A DNA stretch of 64,000 bases from Parietaria judaica. Taxonomy: Eukaryota > Streptophyta > Magnoliopsida > Rosales > Urticaceae. A program made the translations under genes and the position numbers. Of this stretch, positions 21,183 to 35,016 are shown piece after piece (within the stretch, counting starts at the first letter, position 1; each line of letters starts with the position of its first letter). The DNA is taken from contig OX940862.1 of the NCBI GenBank assembly GCA_954871525.1, positions 39,176,232-39,240,231 of the forward strand, written 5' to 3'. The notes beneath the pieces are model-generated. The model was given only the letters and a program-made list of their open reading frames with translations. It made no database searches and had not been told where the DNA came from.

Positions 21183-21620
21183 ATGGATGATCCGTCTCGT
21201 TTCGGTTCGTCATCGGAATATCATCAGGGATTCTTTTTTGGGTTTACCTCTTCCTCTTCCTTCGATGATGATAGTTTTTCTATGGATACAAGTTCCAATA
21301 ATACTATTGTCATATCCTCCGACGACACCGAGGAGTTTGAAATGCCTCCGAATCCAACTCTAAACCGGACCTCTCGTGCCGGTGGGCCACGACCGACGAG
21401 GGGGCGTGGGCGTGGACGTGGTAGGCCACCATCTTTACTATGGGAAACAGATTTTCAAATGACGCTCAAATGGAACAATGAGACTCAAACTCAAGATAGG
21501 TACGCCAAATGCAAATGGTGCCGTCAAGAGATTCTCGCAATCGTTGAACGAGGCACAACTCATTTACACCGACATGCTAATCGTTGTCGTAGAGATTTAG
21601 GTATTGATGACGAATTATGA
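21183..21620 (+). CDS. BED-type zinc-finger ORF, 145 aa, Arg94Thr (unit 13)
   Basis: Unit 8 protein with Arg94Thr in the stretch between the two Trp residues before the finger; Gly124 is normal. Ligands are intact. Confidence 0.58.
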   Translation: MDDPSRFGSSSEYHQGFFFGFTSSSSFDDDSFSMDTSSNNTIVISSDDTEEFEMPPNPTLNRTSRAGGPRPTRGRGRGRGRPPSLLWETDFQMTLKWNNETQTQDRYAKCKWCRQEILAIVERGTTHLHRHANRCRRDLGIDDEL

Positions 21621-22910
21621 TTTTAATTATTGTAGTTTTATTAATATAATTTTGAATTGTTGTGAGTTATTTTGTTATTTGAAAAAGTATTAAATGTAAT
21701 GTTGGATTGTTGTGAGTGATTTTGTTGTTTTAAAACTATTAAATGTAATATTTAATTGCTGTAAGTGATTTTGTTGTTTTAAAATTATTAAATGTAATGT
21801 TTAACTGTTGTAAGCGATTATGTTGTTTTAATATTAAATTTAATGATGAATTGTACGAAGTGATTTTGTTGTTTTAAAATTAATAAATGTAATGAAGTAT
21901 GATACTCGCCGGGGCACAATGTTAACAATGCCTTGGCAAGACCTATTGACTCATGATTAATAACCGTAGTCGAACGAACGCCACGGCATATCAAAATCTA
22001 TGCCTCGGCATTTTTACAATGGCCGCGGCAGAATGGTAGTAACGCCGCGGCGTTTAGTGACTTACAGAGTCCATGCTCTCTGTATAATTTGAAACAACAT
22101 ATAGGCCTCGGCATGGTATCACCAAGCCGTGGCTTCGTTGGCCATGCCAAGGCATGGGTAACAGAATGCCGCAGCTTACATCGTCTGTTTACCAAAGTAC
22201 CCTCACAATATGCAACTCCCCGAGGCCTCTCTTGAAAGTGCCGCGGCGAGTTGCATAATCAAGAGGGCAAATTTGTAAATTAAAATGAAGCCACAGCGTG
22301 TTCATTCAAATGCCGCGGCATGATAAGTAAATTTACAACGTAATTATTAGTTATCATATTAATTGTAACACAATTTTAGTAAATTAAATTATCTCATTAA
22401 TAAACTATGAAAATGTTGATAATTTTATTATAAAAAATACAAAATAATGCACATAATAATCATAACTAAATAATCGTTCAAACAAAAAACACAACATTGT
22501 ACTATTAATTATATAATTTTTCAAACAAAAAATATAAAAAATTAATATAATTACAGTTTAATTTTATGGGTTTAAAGTCTAGGGTAAAATTGTAAAAATT
22601 AATTAACCACGCCGCGGCTTATTTTGTAGAAGTCACGGCTTTATCTTAAACGTCGGATATATCCGTTGCAGAAACTGAACACGCCGCGGCATATATAACC
22701 CCTGCCGCGGCTTTCTGTCGCTGACACAAAAACGGCTAGTTTTTTTTTTCACCCGAATTATTACCCCGCAACGGTAATAAACGGCTATATTTGTTAAGAA
22801 CGTTTTAAATTCACACAAATCTTCTATTTAAACCTATACTTGTTCACATTTTATTCTATGTTTCATCAAATTAATCCTTAGATTCAAAAATATCATCATT
22901 TTTCTTTGTT

Positions 22911-23348
22911 ATGGATGATCCGTCTCGTTTCGGTTCGTCATCGGAATATCATCAGGGATTCTTTTTTGGGTTTACCTCTTCCTCTTCCTTCGATGATGAT
23001 AGTTTTTCTATGGATACAAGTTCCAATAATACTATTGTCATATCCTCCGACGACACCGAGGAGTTTGAAATGCCTCCGAATCCAACTCTAAACCGGACCT
23101 CTCGTGCCGGTGGGCCACGACCGACGAGGGGGCGTGGGCGTGGACGTGGTAGGCCACCATCTTTACTATGGGAAACAGATTTTCAAATGACGCTCAAATG
23201 GAACAATGAGACTCAAACTCAAGATAGGTACGCCAAATGCAAATGGTGCCGTCAAGAGATTCTCGCAATCGTTGAACGAGGCACAACTCATTTACACCGA
23301 CATGCTAATCGTTGTCGTAGAGATTTAGGTATTGATGACGAATTATGA
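22911..23348 (+). CDS. BED-type zinc-finger ORF, 145 aa, Arg94Thr (unit 14)
   Basis: Same protein as unit 13 and adjacent to it. Last unit with GCCGGGGC at the first downstream motif. Confidence 0.58.
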   Translation: MDDPSRFGSSSEYHQGFFFGFTSSSSFDDDSFSMDTSSNNTIVISSDDTEEFEMPPNPTLNRTSRAGGPRPTRGRGRGRGRPPSLLWETDFQMTLKWNNETQTQDRYAKCKWCRQEILAIVERGTTHLHRHANRCRRDLGIDDEL

Positions 23349-24638
23349 TTTTAATTATTGTAGTTTTATTAATATAATTTTGAATTGTTGTGAGTTATTT
23401 TGTTATTTGAAAAAGTATTAAATGTAATGTTGGATTGTTGTGAGTGATTTTGTTGTTTTAAAACTATTAAATGTAATATTTAATTGCTGTAAGTGATTTT
23501 GTTGTTTTAAAATTATTAAATGTAATGTTTAACTGTTGTAAGCGATTATGTTGTTTTAATATTAAATTTAATGATGAATTGTACGAAGTGATTTTGTTGT
23601 TTTAAAATTAATAAATGTAATGAAGTATGATACTCGCCGGGGCACAATGTTAACAATGCCTTGGCAAGACCTATTGACTCATGATTAATAACCGTAGTCG
23701 AACGAACGCCACGGCATATCAAAATCTATGCCTCGGCATTTTTACAATGGCCGCGGCAGAATGGTAGTAACGCCGCGGCGTTTAGTGACTTACAGAGTCC
23801 ATGCTCTCTGTATAATTTGAAACAACATATAGGCCTCGGCATGGTATCACCAAGCCGTGGCTTCGTTGGCCATGCCAAGGCATGGGTAACAGAATGCCGC
23901 AGCTTACATCGTCTGTTTACCAAAGTACCCTCACAATATGCAACTCCCCGAGGCCTCTCTTGAAAGTGCCGCGGCGAGTTGCATAATCAAGAGGGCAAAT
24001 TTGTAAATTAAAATGAAGCCACAGCGTGTTCATTCAAATGCCGCGGCATGATAAGTAAATTTACAACGTAATTATTAGTTATCATATTAATTGTAACACA
24101 ATTTTAGTAAATTAAATTATCTCATTAATAAACTATGAAAATGTTGATAATTTTATTATAAAAAATACAAAATAATGCACATAATAATCATAACTAAATA
24201 ATCGTTCAAACAAAAAACACAACATTGTACTATTAATTATATAATTTTTCAAACAAAAAATATAAAAAATTAATATAATTACAGTTTAATTTTATGGGTT
24301 TAAAGTCTAGGGTAAAATTGTAAAAATTAATTAACCACGCCGCGGCTTATTTTGTAGAAGTCACGGCTTTATCTTAAACGTCGGATATATCCGTTGCAGA
24401 AACTGAACACGCCGCGGCATATATAACCCCTGCCGCGGCTTTCTGTCGCTGACACAAAAACGGCTAGTTTTTTTTTTCACCCGAATTATTACCCCGCAAC
24501 GGTAATAAACGGCTATATTTGTTAAGAACGTTTTAAATTCACACAAATCTTCTATTTAAACCTATACTTGTTCACATTTTATTCTATGTTTCATCAAATT
24601 AATCCTTAGATTCAAAAATATCATCATTTTTCTTTGTT

Positions 24639-25076
24639 ATGGATGATCCGTCTCGTTTCGGTTCGTCATCGGAATATCATCAGGGATTCTTTTTTGGGTT
24701 TACCTCTTCCTCTTCCTTCGATGATGATAGTTTTTCTATGGATACAAGTTCCAATAATACTATTGTCATATCCTCCGACGACACCGAGGAGTTTGAAATG
24801 CCTCCGAATCCAACTCTAAACCGGACCTCTCGTGCCGGTGGGCCACGACCGACGAGGGGGCGTGGGCGTGGACGTGGTAGGCCACCATCTTTACTATGGG
24901 AAACAGATTTTCAAATGAGGCTCAAATGGAACAATGAGACTCAAACTCAAGATAGGTACGCCAAATGCAAATGGTGCCGTCAAGAGATTCTCGCAATCGT
25001 TGAACGAGGCACAACTCATTTACACCGACATGCTAATCGTTGTCGTAGAGATTTAGGTATTGATGACGAATTATGA
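24639..25076 (+). CDS. BED-type zinc-finger ORF, 145 aa (unit 15)
   Basis: Protein identical to unit 8. From the downstream motif cluster onward (GCCGCGGC restored, GAATTGTAG at 25489, long A-tract near 25890) this unit switches to block C/D variants, so a crossover or conversion end lies between the ORF and about 25365. Confidence 0.6.
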   Translation: MDDPSRFGSSSEYHQGFFFGFTSSSSFDDDSFSMDTSSNNTIVISSDDTEEFEMPPNPTLNRTSRAGGPRPTRGRGRGRGRPPSLLWETDFQMRLKWNNETQTQDRYAKCKWCRQEILAIVERGTTHLHRHANRCRRDLGIDDEL

Positions 25077-26366
25077 TTTTAATTATTGTAGTTTTATTAA
25101 TATAATTTTGAATTGTTGTGAGTTATTTTGTTATTTGAAAAAGTATTAAATGTAATGTTGGATTGTTGTGAGTGATTTTGTTGTTTTAAAACTATTAAAT
25201 GTAATATTTAATTGCTGTAAGTGATTTTGTTGTTTTAAAATTATTAAATGTAATGTTTAACTGTTGTAAGCGATTATGTTGTTTTAATATTAAATTTAAT
25301 GATGAATTGTACGAAGTGATTTTGTTGTTTTAAAATTAATAAATGTAATGAAGTATGATACTCGCCGCGGCACAATGTTAACAATGCCTTGGCAAGACCT
25401 ATTGACTCATGATTAATAACCGTAGTCGAACGAACGCCACGGCATATCAAAATCTATGCCTCGGCATTTTTACAATGGCCGCGGCAGAATTGTAGTAACG
25501 CCGCGGCGTTTAGTGACTTACAGAGTCCATGCTCTCTGTATAATTTGAAACAACATATAGGCCTCGGCATGGTATCACCAAGCCGTGGCTTCGTTGGCCA
25601 TGCCAAGGCATGGGTAACAGAATGCCGCAGCTTACATCGTCTGTTTACCAAAGTACCCTCACAATATGCAACTCCCCGAGGCCTCTCTTGAAAGTGCCGC
25701 GGCGAGTTGCATAATCAAGAGGGCAAATTTGTAAATTAAAATGAAGCCACAGCGTGTTCATTCAAATGCCGCGGCATGATAAGTAAATTTACAACGTAAT
25801 TATTAGTTATCATATTAATTGTAACACAATTTTAGTAAATTAAATTATCTCATTAATAAACTATGAAAATGTTGATAATTTTATTATAAAAAAAAACAAA
25901 ATAATGCACTTAATAATGATAACTAAATAATCGTTCAAACAAAAAACACAACATAGTACTATTAATTATATAATTTTTCAAACCAAAAATATAAAAAATT
26001 AATATAATTACAGTTTAATTTTATGGGTTTAAAGTATAGGGTAAAATTGTAAAAATTAATTAACCACGCCGCGGCTTATTTTGTAGAAGCCACGGCTTTA
26101 TCTCAAACGTCGGATATATCCGTTGCAGAAAGTGAACACGCCGCGGCATATATAACCCCTGCCGCGGCTTTCTGTCGCTGACACAAAAACGGCTAGTTTT
26201 TTGTTTCACCCGAATTATTACCCCGCAACGGTAATAAACGGCTATATTTGTTAAGAACGTTTAAATTCACACAAATCTTCTATTTAAACCTATACTTGTT
26301 CACATTTTATTCTATGTTTCATCAAATTAATCCTTAGATTCAAAAATATCATCATTTTTCTTTGTT

Positions 26367-26804
26367 ATGGATGATCCGTCTCGTTTCGGTTCGTCATCGG
26401 AATATCATCAGGGATTCTTTTTTGGGTTTACCTCTTCCTCTTCCTCCGATGATGATAGTTTTTCTATGGATACAAGTTCCAATAATACTATTGTCATATC
26501 CTCCGACGACACCGAGGAGTTTGAAATGCCTCCGAATCCAACTCTAAACCGGACCTCTCGTGCCGGTGGGCCACGACCGACGAGGGGGCGTGGGCGTGGA
26601 CGTGGTAGGCCACCATCTTTACTATGGGAAACAGATTTTCAAATGAGGCTCAAATGGAACAATGAGACTCAAACTCAAGATAGGTACGCCAAATGCAAAT
26701 GGTGCCGTCAAGAGATTCTCGCAATCGTTGAACGAGGCACAACTCATTTACACCGACATGCTAATCGTTGTCGTAGAGATTTAGGTATTGATGACGAATT
26801 ATGA
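26367..26804 (+). CDS. BED-type zinc-finger ORF, 145 aa (unit 16)
   Basis: Unit 8 protein with Ser27 instead of Phe27. Its leader resembles unit 17 (GCCACGGC at the second upstream motif, TTTTTTGTTTCACCC) and its 3' half resembles unit 15. Ligands are intact. Confidence 0.6.
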   Translation: MDDPSRFGSSSEYHQGFFFGFTSSSSSDDDSFSMDTSSNNTIVISSDDTEEFEMPPNPTLNRTSRAGGPRPTRGRGRGRGRPPSLLWETDFQMRLKWNNETQTQDRYAKCKWCRQEILAIVERGTTHLHRHANRCRRDLGIDDEL

Positions 26805-28094
26805 TTTTAATTATTGTAGTTTTATTAATATAATTTTGAATTGTTGTGAGTTATTTTGTTATTTGAAAAAGTATTAAATGTAATGTTGGATTGTTGTGAG
26901 TGATTTTGTTGTTTTAAAACTATTAAATGTAATATTTAATTGCTGTAAGTGATTTTGTTGTTTTAAAATTATTAAATGTAATGTTTAACTGTTGTAAGCG
27001 ATTATGTTGTTTTAATATTAAATTTAATGATGAATTGTACGAAGTGATTTTGTTGTTTTAAAATTAATAAATGTAATGAAGTATGATACTCGCCGCGGCA
27101 CAATGTTAACAATGCCTTGGCAAGACCTATTGACTCATGATTAATAACCGTAGTCGAACGAACGCCACGGCATATCAAAATCTATGCCTCGGCATTTTTA
27201 CAATGGCCGCGGCAGAATTGTAGTAACGCCGCGGCGTTTAGTGACTTACAGAGTCCATGCTCTCTGTATAATTTGAAACAACATATAGGCCTCGGCATGG
27301 TATCACCAAGCCGTGGCTTCGTTGGCCATGCCAAGGCATGGGTAACAGAATGCCGCAGCTTACATCGTCTGTTTACCAAAGTACCCTCACAATATGCAAC
27401 TCCCCGAGGCCTCTCTTGAAAGTGCCGCGGCGAGTTGCATAATCAAGAGGGCAAATTTGTAAATTAAAATGAAGCCACAGCGTGTTCATTCAAATGCCGC
27501 GGCATGATAAGTAAATTTACAACGTAATTATTAGTTATCATATTAATTGTAACACAATTTTAGTAAATTAAATTATCTCATTAATAAACTATGAAAATGT
27601 TGATAATTTTATTATAAAAAAAAACAAAATAATGCACTTAATAATGATAACTAAATAATCGTTCAAACAAAAAACACAACATAGTACTATTAATTATATA
27701 ATTTTTCAAACCAAAAATATAAAAAATTAATATAATTACAGTTTAATTTTATGGGTTTAAAGTATAGGGTAAAATTGTAAAAATTAATTAACCACGCCGC
27801 GGCTTATTTTGTAGAAGCCACGGCTTTATCTCAAACGTCGGATATATCCGTTGCAGAAAGTGAACACGCCGCGGCATATATAACCCCTGCCGCGGCTTTC
27901 TGTCGCTGACACAAAAACGGCTAGTTTTTTGTTTCACCCGAATTATTACCCCGCAACGGTAATAAACGGCTATATTTGTTAAGAACGTTTAAATTCACAC
28001 AAATCTTCTATTTAAACCTATACTTGTTCACATTTTATTCTATGTTTCATCAAATTAATCCTTAGATTCAAAAATATCATCATTTTTCTTTGTT

Positions 28095-28532
28095 ATGGAT
28101 GATCCGTCTCGTTTCGGTTCGTCATCGGAATATCATCAGGGATTCTTTTTTGGGTTTACCTCTTCCTCTTCCTCCGATGATGATAGTTTTTCTATGGATA
28201 CAAGTTCCAATAATACTATTGTCATATCCTCCGACGACACCGAGGAGTTTGAAATGCCTCCGAATCCAACTCTAAACCGGACCTCTCGTGCCGGTGGGCC
28301 ACGACCGACGAGGGGGCGTGGGCGTGGACGTGGTAAGCCACCGTCTTTACTATGGGAAACAGATTTTCAAATGAGGCTCAAATGGAACAATGAGACTCAA
28401 ACTCAAGATAGGTACGCCAAATGCAAATGGTGCCGTCAAGAGATTCTCGCAATCGTTGAACGAGGCACAACTCATTTACGCCGACATGCTAATCGTTGTC
28501 GTAGAGATTTAGGTATTGATGACAAATTATGA
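28095..28532 (+). CDS. BED-type zinc-finger ORF, 145 aa, Lys81/Lys144 (unit 17)
   Basis: Has Ser27, Arg129 (LRRH as in blocks A and D), Lys81 and Lys144. Lys81 turns the AT-hook-like RGRP into RGKP. Ligands are intact. The start of a 3-unit higher-order repeat shared with unit 20. Confidence 0.6.
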   Translation: MDDPSRFGSSSEYHQGFFFGFTSSSSSDDDSFSMDTSSNNTIVISSDDTEEFEMPPNPTLNRTSRAGGPRPTRGRGRGRGKPPSLLWETDFQMRLKWNNETQTQDRYAKCKWCRQEILAIVERGTTHLRRHANRCRRDLGIDDKL

Positions 28533-29821
28533 TTTTAATTGTTGTAGTTTTATTAATATAATTTTGAATTGTTGTGAGTTATTTGGTTATTTGAAAAAGT
28601 ATTAAATGTAATGTTGGATTGTTGTGAGTGATTTTGTTGTTTTAAAACTATTAAATGTAATATTTAATTGTTGTAAGTGATTTTGTTGTTTTAAAATTAT
28701 TAAATGTAATGTTTAACTGTTGTAAGCGATTATGTTGTTTTAATATTAAATTTAATGATGAATTGTACGAAGTGATTTTGTTGTTTTAAAATTAATAAAT
28801 GTAATGAAGTATGATACTCGCCGCGGCACAATGTTAACAATGCCTTGGCAAGACCTATTGACTCATGATTAATAACCGTAGTCGAACGAACGCCACGGCA
28901 TATCAAAATCTATGCCTCGGCATTTTTACAATGGCCGCGGCAGAATGGTAGTAACGCCGCGGCGTTTAGTGACTTACAGAGTCCATGCTCTCTGTATAAT
29001 TTGAAACAACATATAGGCCTCGGCATGGTATCAGCAAGCCGTGGCTTCGTTGGCCATGCCAAGGCATGGGTAACAGAATGCCGCAGCTTACATCGTCTGT
29101 TTACCAAAGTACCCTCACAATATGCAACTCGCCGAGGCCTCTCTTGAAAGTGCCGCGGCGAGTTGCATAATCAAGAGGGCAAATTTGTAAATTAAAATGA
29201 AGCCACAGCGTGTTCATTCAAATGCCGCGGCATGATAAGTAAATTTACAATGTAATTATTAGTTATCATATTAATTGTAACACAATTTTAGTAAATTAAA
29301 TTATCTCATTAATAAACTATGAAAATGTTGATAATTTTATTATAAAAAATACAAAATAATGCACATAATAATCATAACTAAATAATCGTTCAAACAAAAA
29401 ACACAACATTGTACTATTAATTATATAATTTTTCAAACAAAAAATATAAAAAATTAATATAATTACAGTTTAATTTTATGGGTTTAAAGTCTAGGGTAAA
29501 ATTGTAAAAATTAATTAACCACGCCGCGGCTTATTTTGTAGAAGTCACGGCTTTATCTCAAACGTCGGATATATCCGTTGCAGAAACTGAACACGCCGCG
29601 GCATATAGAACCCCTGCCGCGGCTTTCTGTCGCTGACACAAAAACGGCTAGTTTTTTTTTTCACCCGAATTATTACCCCGCAACGGTAATAAACGGCTAT
29701 ATTTGTTAAGAACGTTTAAATTCACACAAATTTTCTATTTAAACCTATACTTGTTCACATTTTATTCTATGTTTCATCAAATTAATCCTTAGATTCAAAA
29801 ATATCATCATTTTACTTTGTT

Positions 29822-30271
29822 ATGGATGATCCGTCTTGTTTCGGTTCGTCATCGGAATATCATAAGGGATTCTTTTTCGGGTTTACCTCTTCCTCTTCCT
29901 CCGATGATGATAGTTTTTATATGGATACAAGTTCCAATAATACTATTGTCATATCCTCCGACGACACCGAGGAGTTTGAAATGCCTCCGAATCCAACTCT
30001 AAATCGGACCTCTCGTGCCGGTGGGCCTTGAACGACGAGGGGGCGTGGGCGTGGGCGTGGGCGGGGACGTGGTAGGCCGCCGTCTTTTCTATGGGAAACA
30101 GATTTTCAAATGAGGCTCAAATGGAACAATGAGACTCAAACTCAAGATAGGTACGCCAAATGCAAATGGTGCCGTCAAGAGATTCTCGCAATCGTTGAAC
30201 GAGGCACAACTCATTTACGCCGACATGCTAATCGTTGTCGTAGAGATTTAGGTATTGATGACGAATTATGA
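29822..30271 (+). pseudogene. Interrupted BED-finger ORF, TGA at codon 70 (unit 18)
   Basis: Same CGA-to-TGA break (30029-30031) and Tyr33 as unit 7, in an otherwise A-like 149-codon frame. It lacks unit 7's 3' missense changes and has a silent GCC codon in place of CCA after the Arg-Gly run. The finger-coding part after the stop is intact in frame. Confidence 0.8.
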
Positions 30272-31561
30272 TTTTAATTGTTGTAGTTTTATTAATATAA
30301 TTTTGAATTGTTGTGAGTTATTTTGTTATTTGAAAAAGTATTAAATGTAATGTTGGATTGTTGTGAGTGATTTTGTTGTTTTAAAACTATTAAATGTAAT
30401 ATTTAATTGCTGTAAGTGATTTTGTTGTTTTAAAATTATTAAATGTAATGTTTAACTGTTGTAAGCGATTATGTTGTTGTAATATTAAATTTAATGATGA
30501 ATTGTTCGAAGTGATTTTGTTGTTTTAAAATTAATAAATGTAATGAAGTATGATACTCGCCGCGGCACAATGTTAACAATGCCTTGGCAAGACCTATTGA
30601 CTCATGATTAATAACCGTAGTCGAACTCACGCCACGGCATATCAAAATCTATGCCTCGGCATTTTTACAATGGCCGCGGCAGAATGGTAGTAACGCCGCG
30701 GCGTTTAGTGACTTACAGAGTCCATGCTCTCTGTATAATTTGAAACAACATATAGGCCTCGGCATGGTATCAGCAAGCCGTGGCTTCGTTGGCCATGCCA
30801 AGGCATGGGTAACAGAATGCCGCAGCTTACATCGTCTGTTTACCAAAGTACCCTCACAATATGCAACTCCCCGAGGCCTCTCTTGAAAGTGCCGCGGCGA
30901 GTTGCATAATCAAGAGGGCAAATTTGTAAATTAAAATGAAGCCACAGCGTGTTCATTCAAATGCCGCGGCATGATAAGTAAATTTACAACGTAATTATTA
31001 GTTATCATATTAATTGTAACACAATTTTAGTAAATTAAATTATCTCATTAATAAACTATGAAAATGTTGATAATTTTATTATAAAAAATACAAAATAATG
31101 CACATAATAATCATAACTAAATAATCGTTCAAACAAAAAACACAACATTGTACTATTAATTATATAATTTTTCAAACAAAAAATATAAAAAATTAATATA
31201 ATTACAGTTTAATTTTATGGGTTTAAAGTCTAGGGTAAAATTGTAAAAATTAATTAACCACGCCGCGGCTTATTTTGTAGAAGTCACGGCTTTATCTTAA
31301 ACGTCGGATATATCCGTTGCAGAAACTGAACACGCCGCGGCATATATAACCCCTGCCGCGGCTTTCTGTCGCTGACACAAAAACGGCTAGTTTTTTTTTT
31401 CACCCGAATTATTACCCCGCAACGGTAATAAACGGCTATATTTGTTAAGAACGTTTTAAATTCACACAAATCTTCTATTTAAACCTATACTTGTTCACAT
31501 TTTATTCTATGTTTCATCAAATTAATCCTTAGATTCAAAAATATCATCATTTTTCTTTGTT

Positions 31562-31999
31562 ATGGATGATCCGTCTCGTTTCGGTTCGTCATCGGAATAT
31601 CATCAGGGATTCTTTTTTGGGTTTACCTCTTCCTCTTCCTTCGATGATGATAGTTTTTCTATGGATACAAGTTCCAATAATACTATTGTCATATCCTCCG
31701 ACGACACCGAGGAGTTTGAAATGCCTCCGAATCCAACTCTAAACCGGACCTCTCGTGCCGGTGGGCCACGACCGACGAGGGGGCGTGGGCGTGGACGTGG
31801 TAGGCCACCATCTTTACTATGGGAAACAGATTTTCAAATGAGGCTCAAATGGAACAATGAGACTCAAACTCAAGATAGGTACGCCAAATGCAAATGGTGC
31901 CGTCAAGAGATTCTCGCAATCGTTGAACGAGGCACAACTCATTTACACCGACATGCTAATCGTTGTCGTAGAGATTTAGGTATTGATGACGAATTATGA
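31562..31999 (+). CDS. BED-type zinc-finger ORF, 145 aa (unit 19)
   Basis: Protein identical to units 8 and 15, placed between two interrupted or variant units. Its 3' half has the GAATTGTAG and long A-tract variants of unit 15, so units 19-21 look like a copy of the 15/16-18 region. Confidence 0.6.
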   Translation: MDDPSRFGSSSEYHQGFFFGFTSSSSFDDDSFSMDTSSNNTIVISSDDTEEFEMPPNPTLNRTSRAGGPRPTRGRGRGRGRPPSLLWETDFQMRLKWNNETQTQDRYAKCKWCRQEILAIVERGTTHLHRHANRCRRDLGIDDEL

Positions 32000-33289
32000 T
32001 TTTAATTATTGTAGTTTTATTAATATAATTTTGAATTGTTGTGAGTTATTTTGTTATTTGAAAAAGTATTAAATGTAATGTTGGATTGTTGTGAGTGATT
32101 TTGTTGTTTTAAAACTATTAAATGTAATATTTAATTGCTGTAAGTGATTTTGTTGTTTTAAAATTATTAAATGTAATGTTTAACTGTTGTAAGCGATTAT
32201 GTTGTTTTAATATTAAATTTAATGATGAATTGTACGAAGTGATTTTGTTGTTTTAAAATTAATAAATGTAATGAAGTATGATACTCGCCGCGGCACAATG
32301 TTAACAATGCCTTGGCAAGACCTATTGACTCATGATTAATAACCGTAGTCGAACGAACGCCACGGCATATCAAAATCTATGCCTCGGCATTTTTACAATG
32401 GCCGCGGCAGAATTGTAGTAACGCCGCGGCGTTTAGTGACTTACAGAGTCCATGCTCTCTGTATAATTTGAAACAACATATAGGCCTCGGCATGGTATCA
32501 CCAAGCCGTGGCTTCGTTGGCCATGCCAAGGCATGGGTAACAGAATGCCGCAGCTTACATCGTCTGTTTACCAAAGTACCCTCACAATATGCAACTCCCC
32601 GAGGCCTCTCTTGAAAGTGCCGCGGCGAGTTGCATAATCAAGAGGGCAAATTTGTAAATTAAAATGAAGCCACAGCGTGTTCATTCAAATGCCGCGGCAT
32701 GATAAGTAAATTTACAACGTAATTATTAGTTATCATATTAATTGTAACACAATTTTAGTAAATTAAATTATCTCATTAATAAACTATGAAAATGTTGATA
32801 ATTTTATTATAAAAAAAAACAAAATAATGCACTTAATAATGATAACTAAATAATCGTTCAAACAAAAAACACAACATAGTACTATTAATTATATAATTTT
32901 TCAAACCAAAAATATAAAAAATTAATATAATTACAGTTTAATTTTATGGGTTTAAAGTATAGGGTAAAATTGTAAAAATTAATTAACCACGCCGCGGCTT
33001 ATTTTGTAGAAGCCACGGCTTTATCTCAAACGTCGGATATATCCGTTGCAGAAAGTGAACACGCCGCGGCATATATAACCCCTGCCGCGGCTTTCTGTCG
33101 CTGACACAAAAACGGCTAGTTTTTTGTTTCACCCGAATTATTACCCCGCAACGGTAATAAACGGCTATATTTGTTAAGAACGTTTAAATTCACACAAATC
33201 TTCTATTTAAACCTATACTTGTTCACATTTTATTCTATGTTTCATCAAATTAATCCTTAGATTCAAAAATATCATCATTTTTCTTTGTT

Positions 33290-33727
33290 ATGGATGATCC
33301 GTCTCGTTTCGGTTCGTCATCGGAATATCATCAGGGATTCTTTTTTGGGTTTACCTCTTCCTCTTCCTCCGATGATGATAGTTTTTCTATGGATACAAGT
33401 TCCAATAATACTATTGTCATATCCTCCGACGACACCGAGGAGTTTGAAATGCCTCCGAATCCAACTCTAAACCGGACCTCTCGTGCCGGTGGGCCACGAC
33501 CGACGAGGGGGCGTGGGCGTGGACGTGGTAAGCCACCGTCTTTACTATGGGAAACAGATTTTCAAATGAGGCTCAAATGGAACAATGAGACTCAAACTCA
33601 AGATAGGTACGCCAAATGCAAATGGTGCCGTCAAGAGATTCTCGCAATCGTTGAACGAGGCACAACTCATTTACGCCGACATGCTAATCGTTGTCGTAGA
33701 GATTTAGGTATTGATGACAAATTATGA
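33290..33727 (+). CDS. BED-type zinc-finger ORF, 145 aa, Lys81/Lys144 (unit 20)
   Basis: Protein identical to unit 17, 5195 bp away. The following minisatellite shares the private ATTTGGTTATTTG change with unit 17, confirming common descent of the segment. Confidence 0.6.
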   Translation: MDDPSRFGSSSEYHQGFFFGFTSSSSSDDDSFSMDTSSNNTIVISSDDTEEFEMPPNPTLNRTSRAGGPRPTRGRGRGRGKPPSLLWETDFQMRLKWNNETQTQDRYAKCKWCRQEILAIVERGTTHLRRHANRCRRDLGIDDKL

Positions 33728-35016
33728 TTTTAATTGTTGTAGTTTTATTAATATAATTTTGAATTGTTGTGAGTTATTTGGTTATTTGAAAAAGTATTAA
33801 ATGTAATGTTGGATTGTTGTGAGTGATTTTGTTGTTTTAAAACTATTAAATGTAATATTTAATTGTTGTAAGTGATTTTGTTGTTTTAAAATTATTAAAT
33901 GTAATGTTTAACTGTTGTAAGCGATTATGTTGTTTTAATATTAAATTTAATGATGAATTGTACGAAGTGATTTTGTTGTTTTAAAATTAATAAATGTAAT
34001 GAAGTATGATACTCGCCGCGGCACAATGTTAACAATGCCTTGGCAAGACCTATTGACTCATGATTAATAACCGTAGTCGAACGAACGCCACGGCATATCA
34101 AAATCTATGCCTCGGCATTTTTACAATGGCCGCGGCAGAATGGTAGTAACGCCGCGGCGTTTAGTGACTTACAGAGTCCATGCTCTCTGTATAATTTGAA
34201 ACAACATATAGGCCTCGGCATGGTATCAGCAAGCCGTGGCTTCGTTGGCCATGCCAAGGCATGGGTAACAGAATGCCGCAGCTTACATCGTCTGTTTACC
34301 AAAGTACCCTCACAATATGCAACTCGCCGAGGCCTCTCTTGAAAGTGCCGCGGCGAGTTGCATAATCAAGAGGGCAAATTTGTAAATTAAAATGAAGCCA
34401 CAGCGTGTTCATTCAAATGCCGCGGCATGATAAGTAAATTTACAATGTAATTATTAGTTATCATATTAATTGTAACACAATTTTAGTAAATTAAATTATC
34501 TCATTAATAAACTATGAAAATGTTGATAATTTTATTATAAAAAATACAAAATAATGCACATAATAATCATAACTAAATAATCGTTCAAACAAAAAACACA
34601 ACATTGTACTATTAATTATATAATTTTTCAAACAAAAAATATAAAAAATTAATATAATTACAGTTTAATTTTATGGGTTTAAAGTCTAGGGTAAAATTGT
34701 AAAAATTAATTAACCACGCCGCGGCTTATTTTGTAGAAGTAACGGCTTTATCTCAAACGTCGGATATATCCGTTGCAGAAACTGAACACGCCGCGGCATA
34801 TAGAACCCCTGCCGCGGCTTTCTGTCGCTGACACAAAAACGGCTAGTTTTTTTTTTCACCCGAATTATTACCCCGCAACGGTAATAAACGGCTATATTTG
34901 TTAAGAACGTTTAAATTCACACAAATTTTCTATTTAAACCTATACTTGTTCACATTTTATTCTATGTTTCATCAAATTAATCCTTAGATTCAAAAATATC
35001 ATCATTTTACTTTGTT

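Larger units (their letters stand above)
12174..25998 (+). repeat. Block B: units 8-15 (1728-bp type)
   Basis: Eight very similar units with a 145-codon ORF (Arg6, Gln15, Phe27, Pro71, Leu85, His129 in 145-aa numbering). They lack 12 bp of the GGGCGT-type repeat and have one extra T in the leader (GTTTTAAATTC). Units 8-14 also carry GCCGGGGC where other blocks have GCCGCGGC at the first downstream motif. Unit 15 has the normal motif there and, in its 3' half, changes to the longer A-tract and GCACTTAATAATG variants typical of blocks C and D. Units 9, 11 and 12 share Gly124Asp; units 10, 13 and 14 share Arg94Thr. Confidence 0.9.
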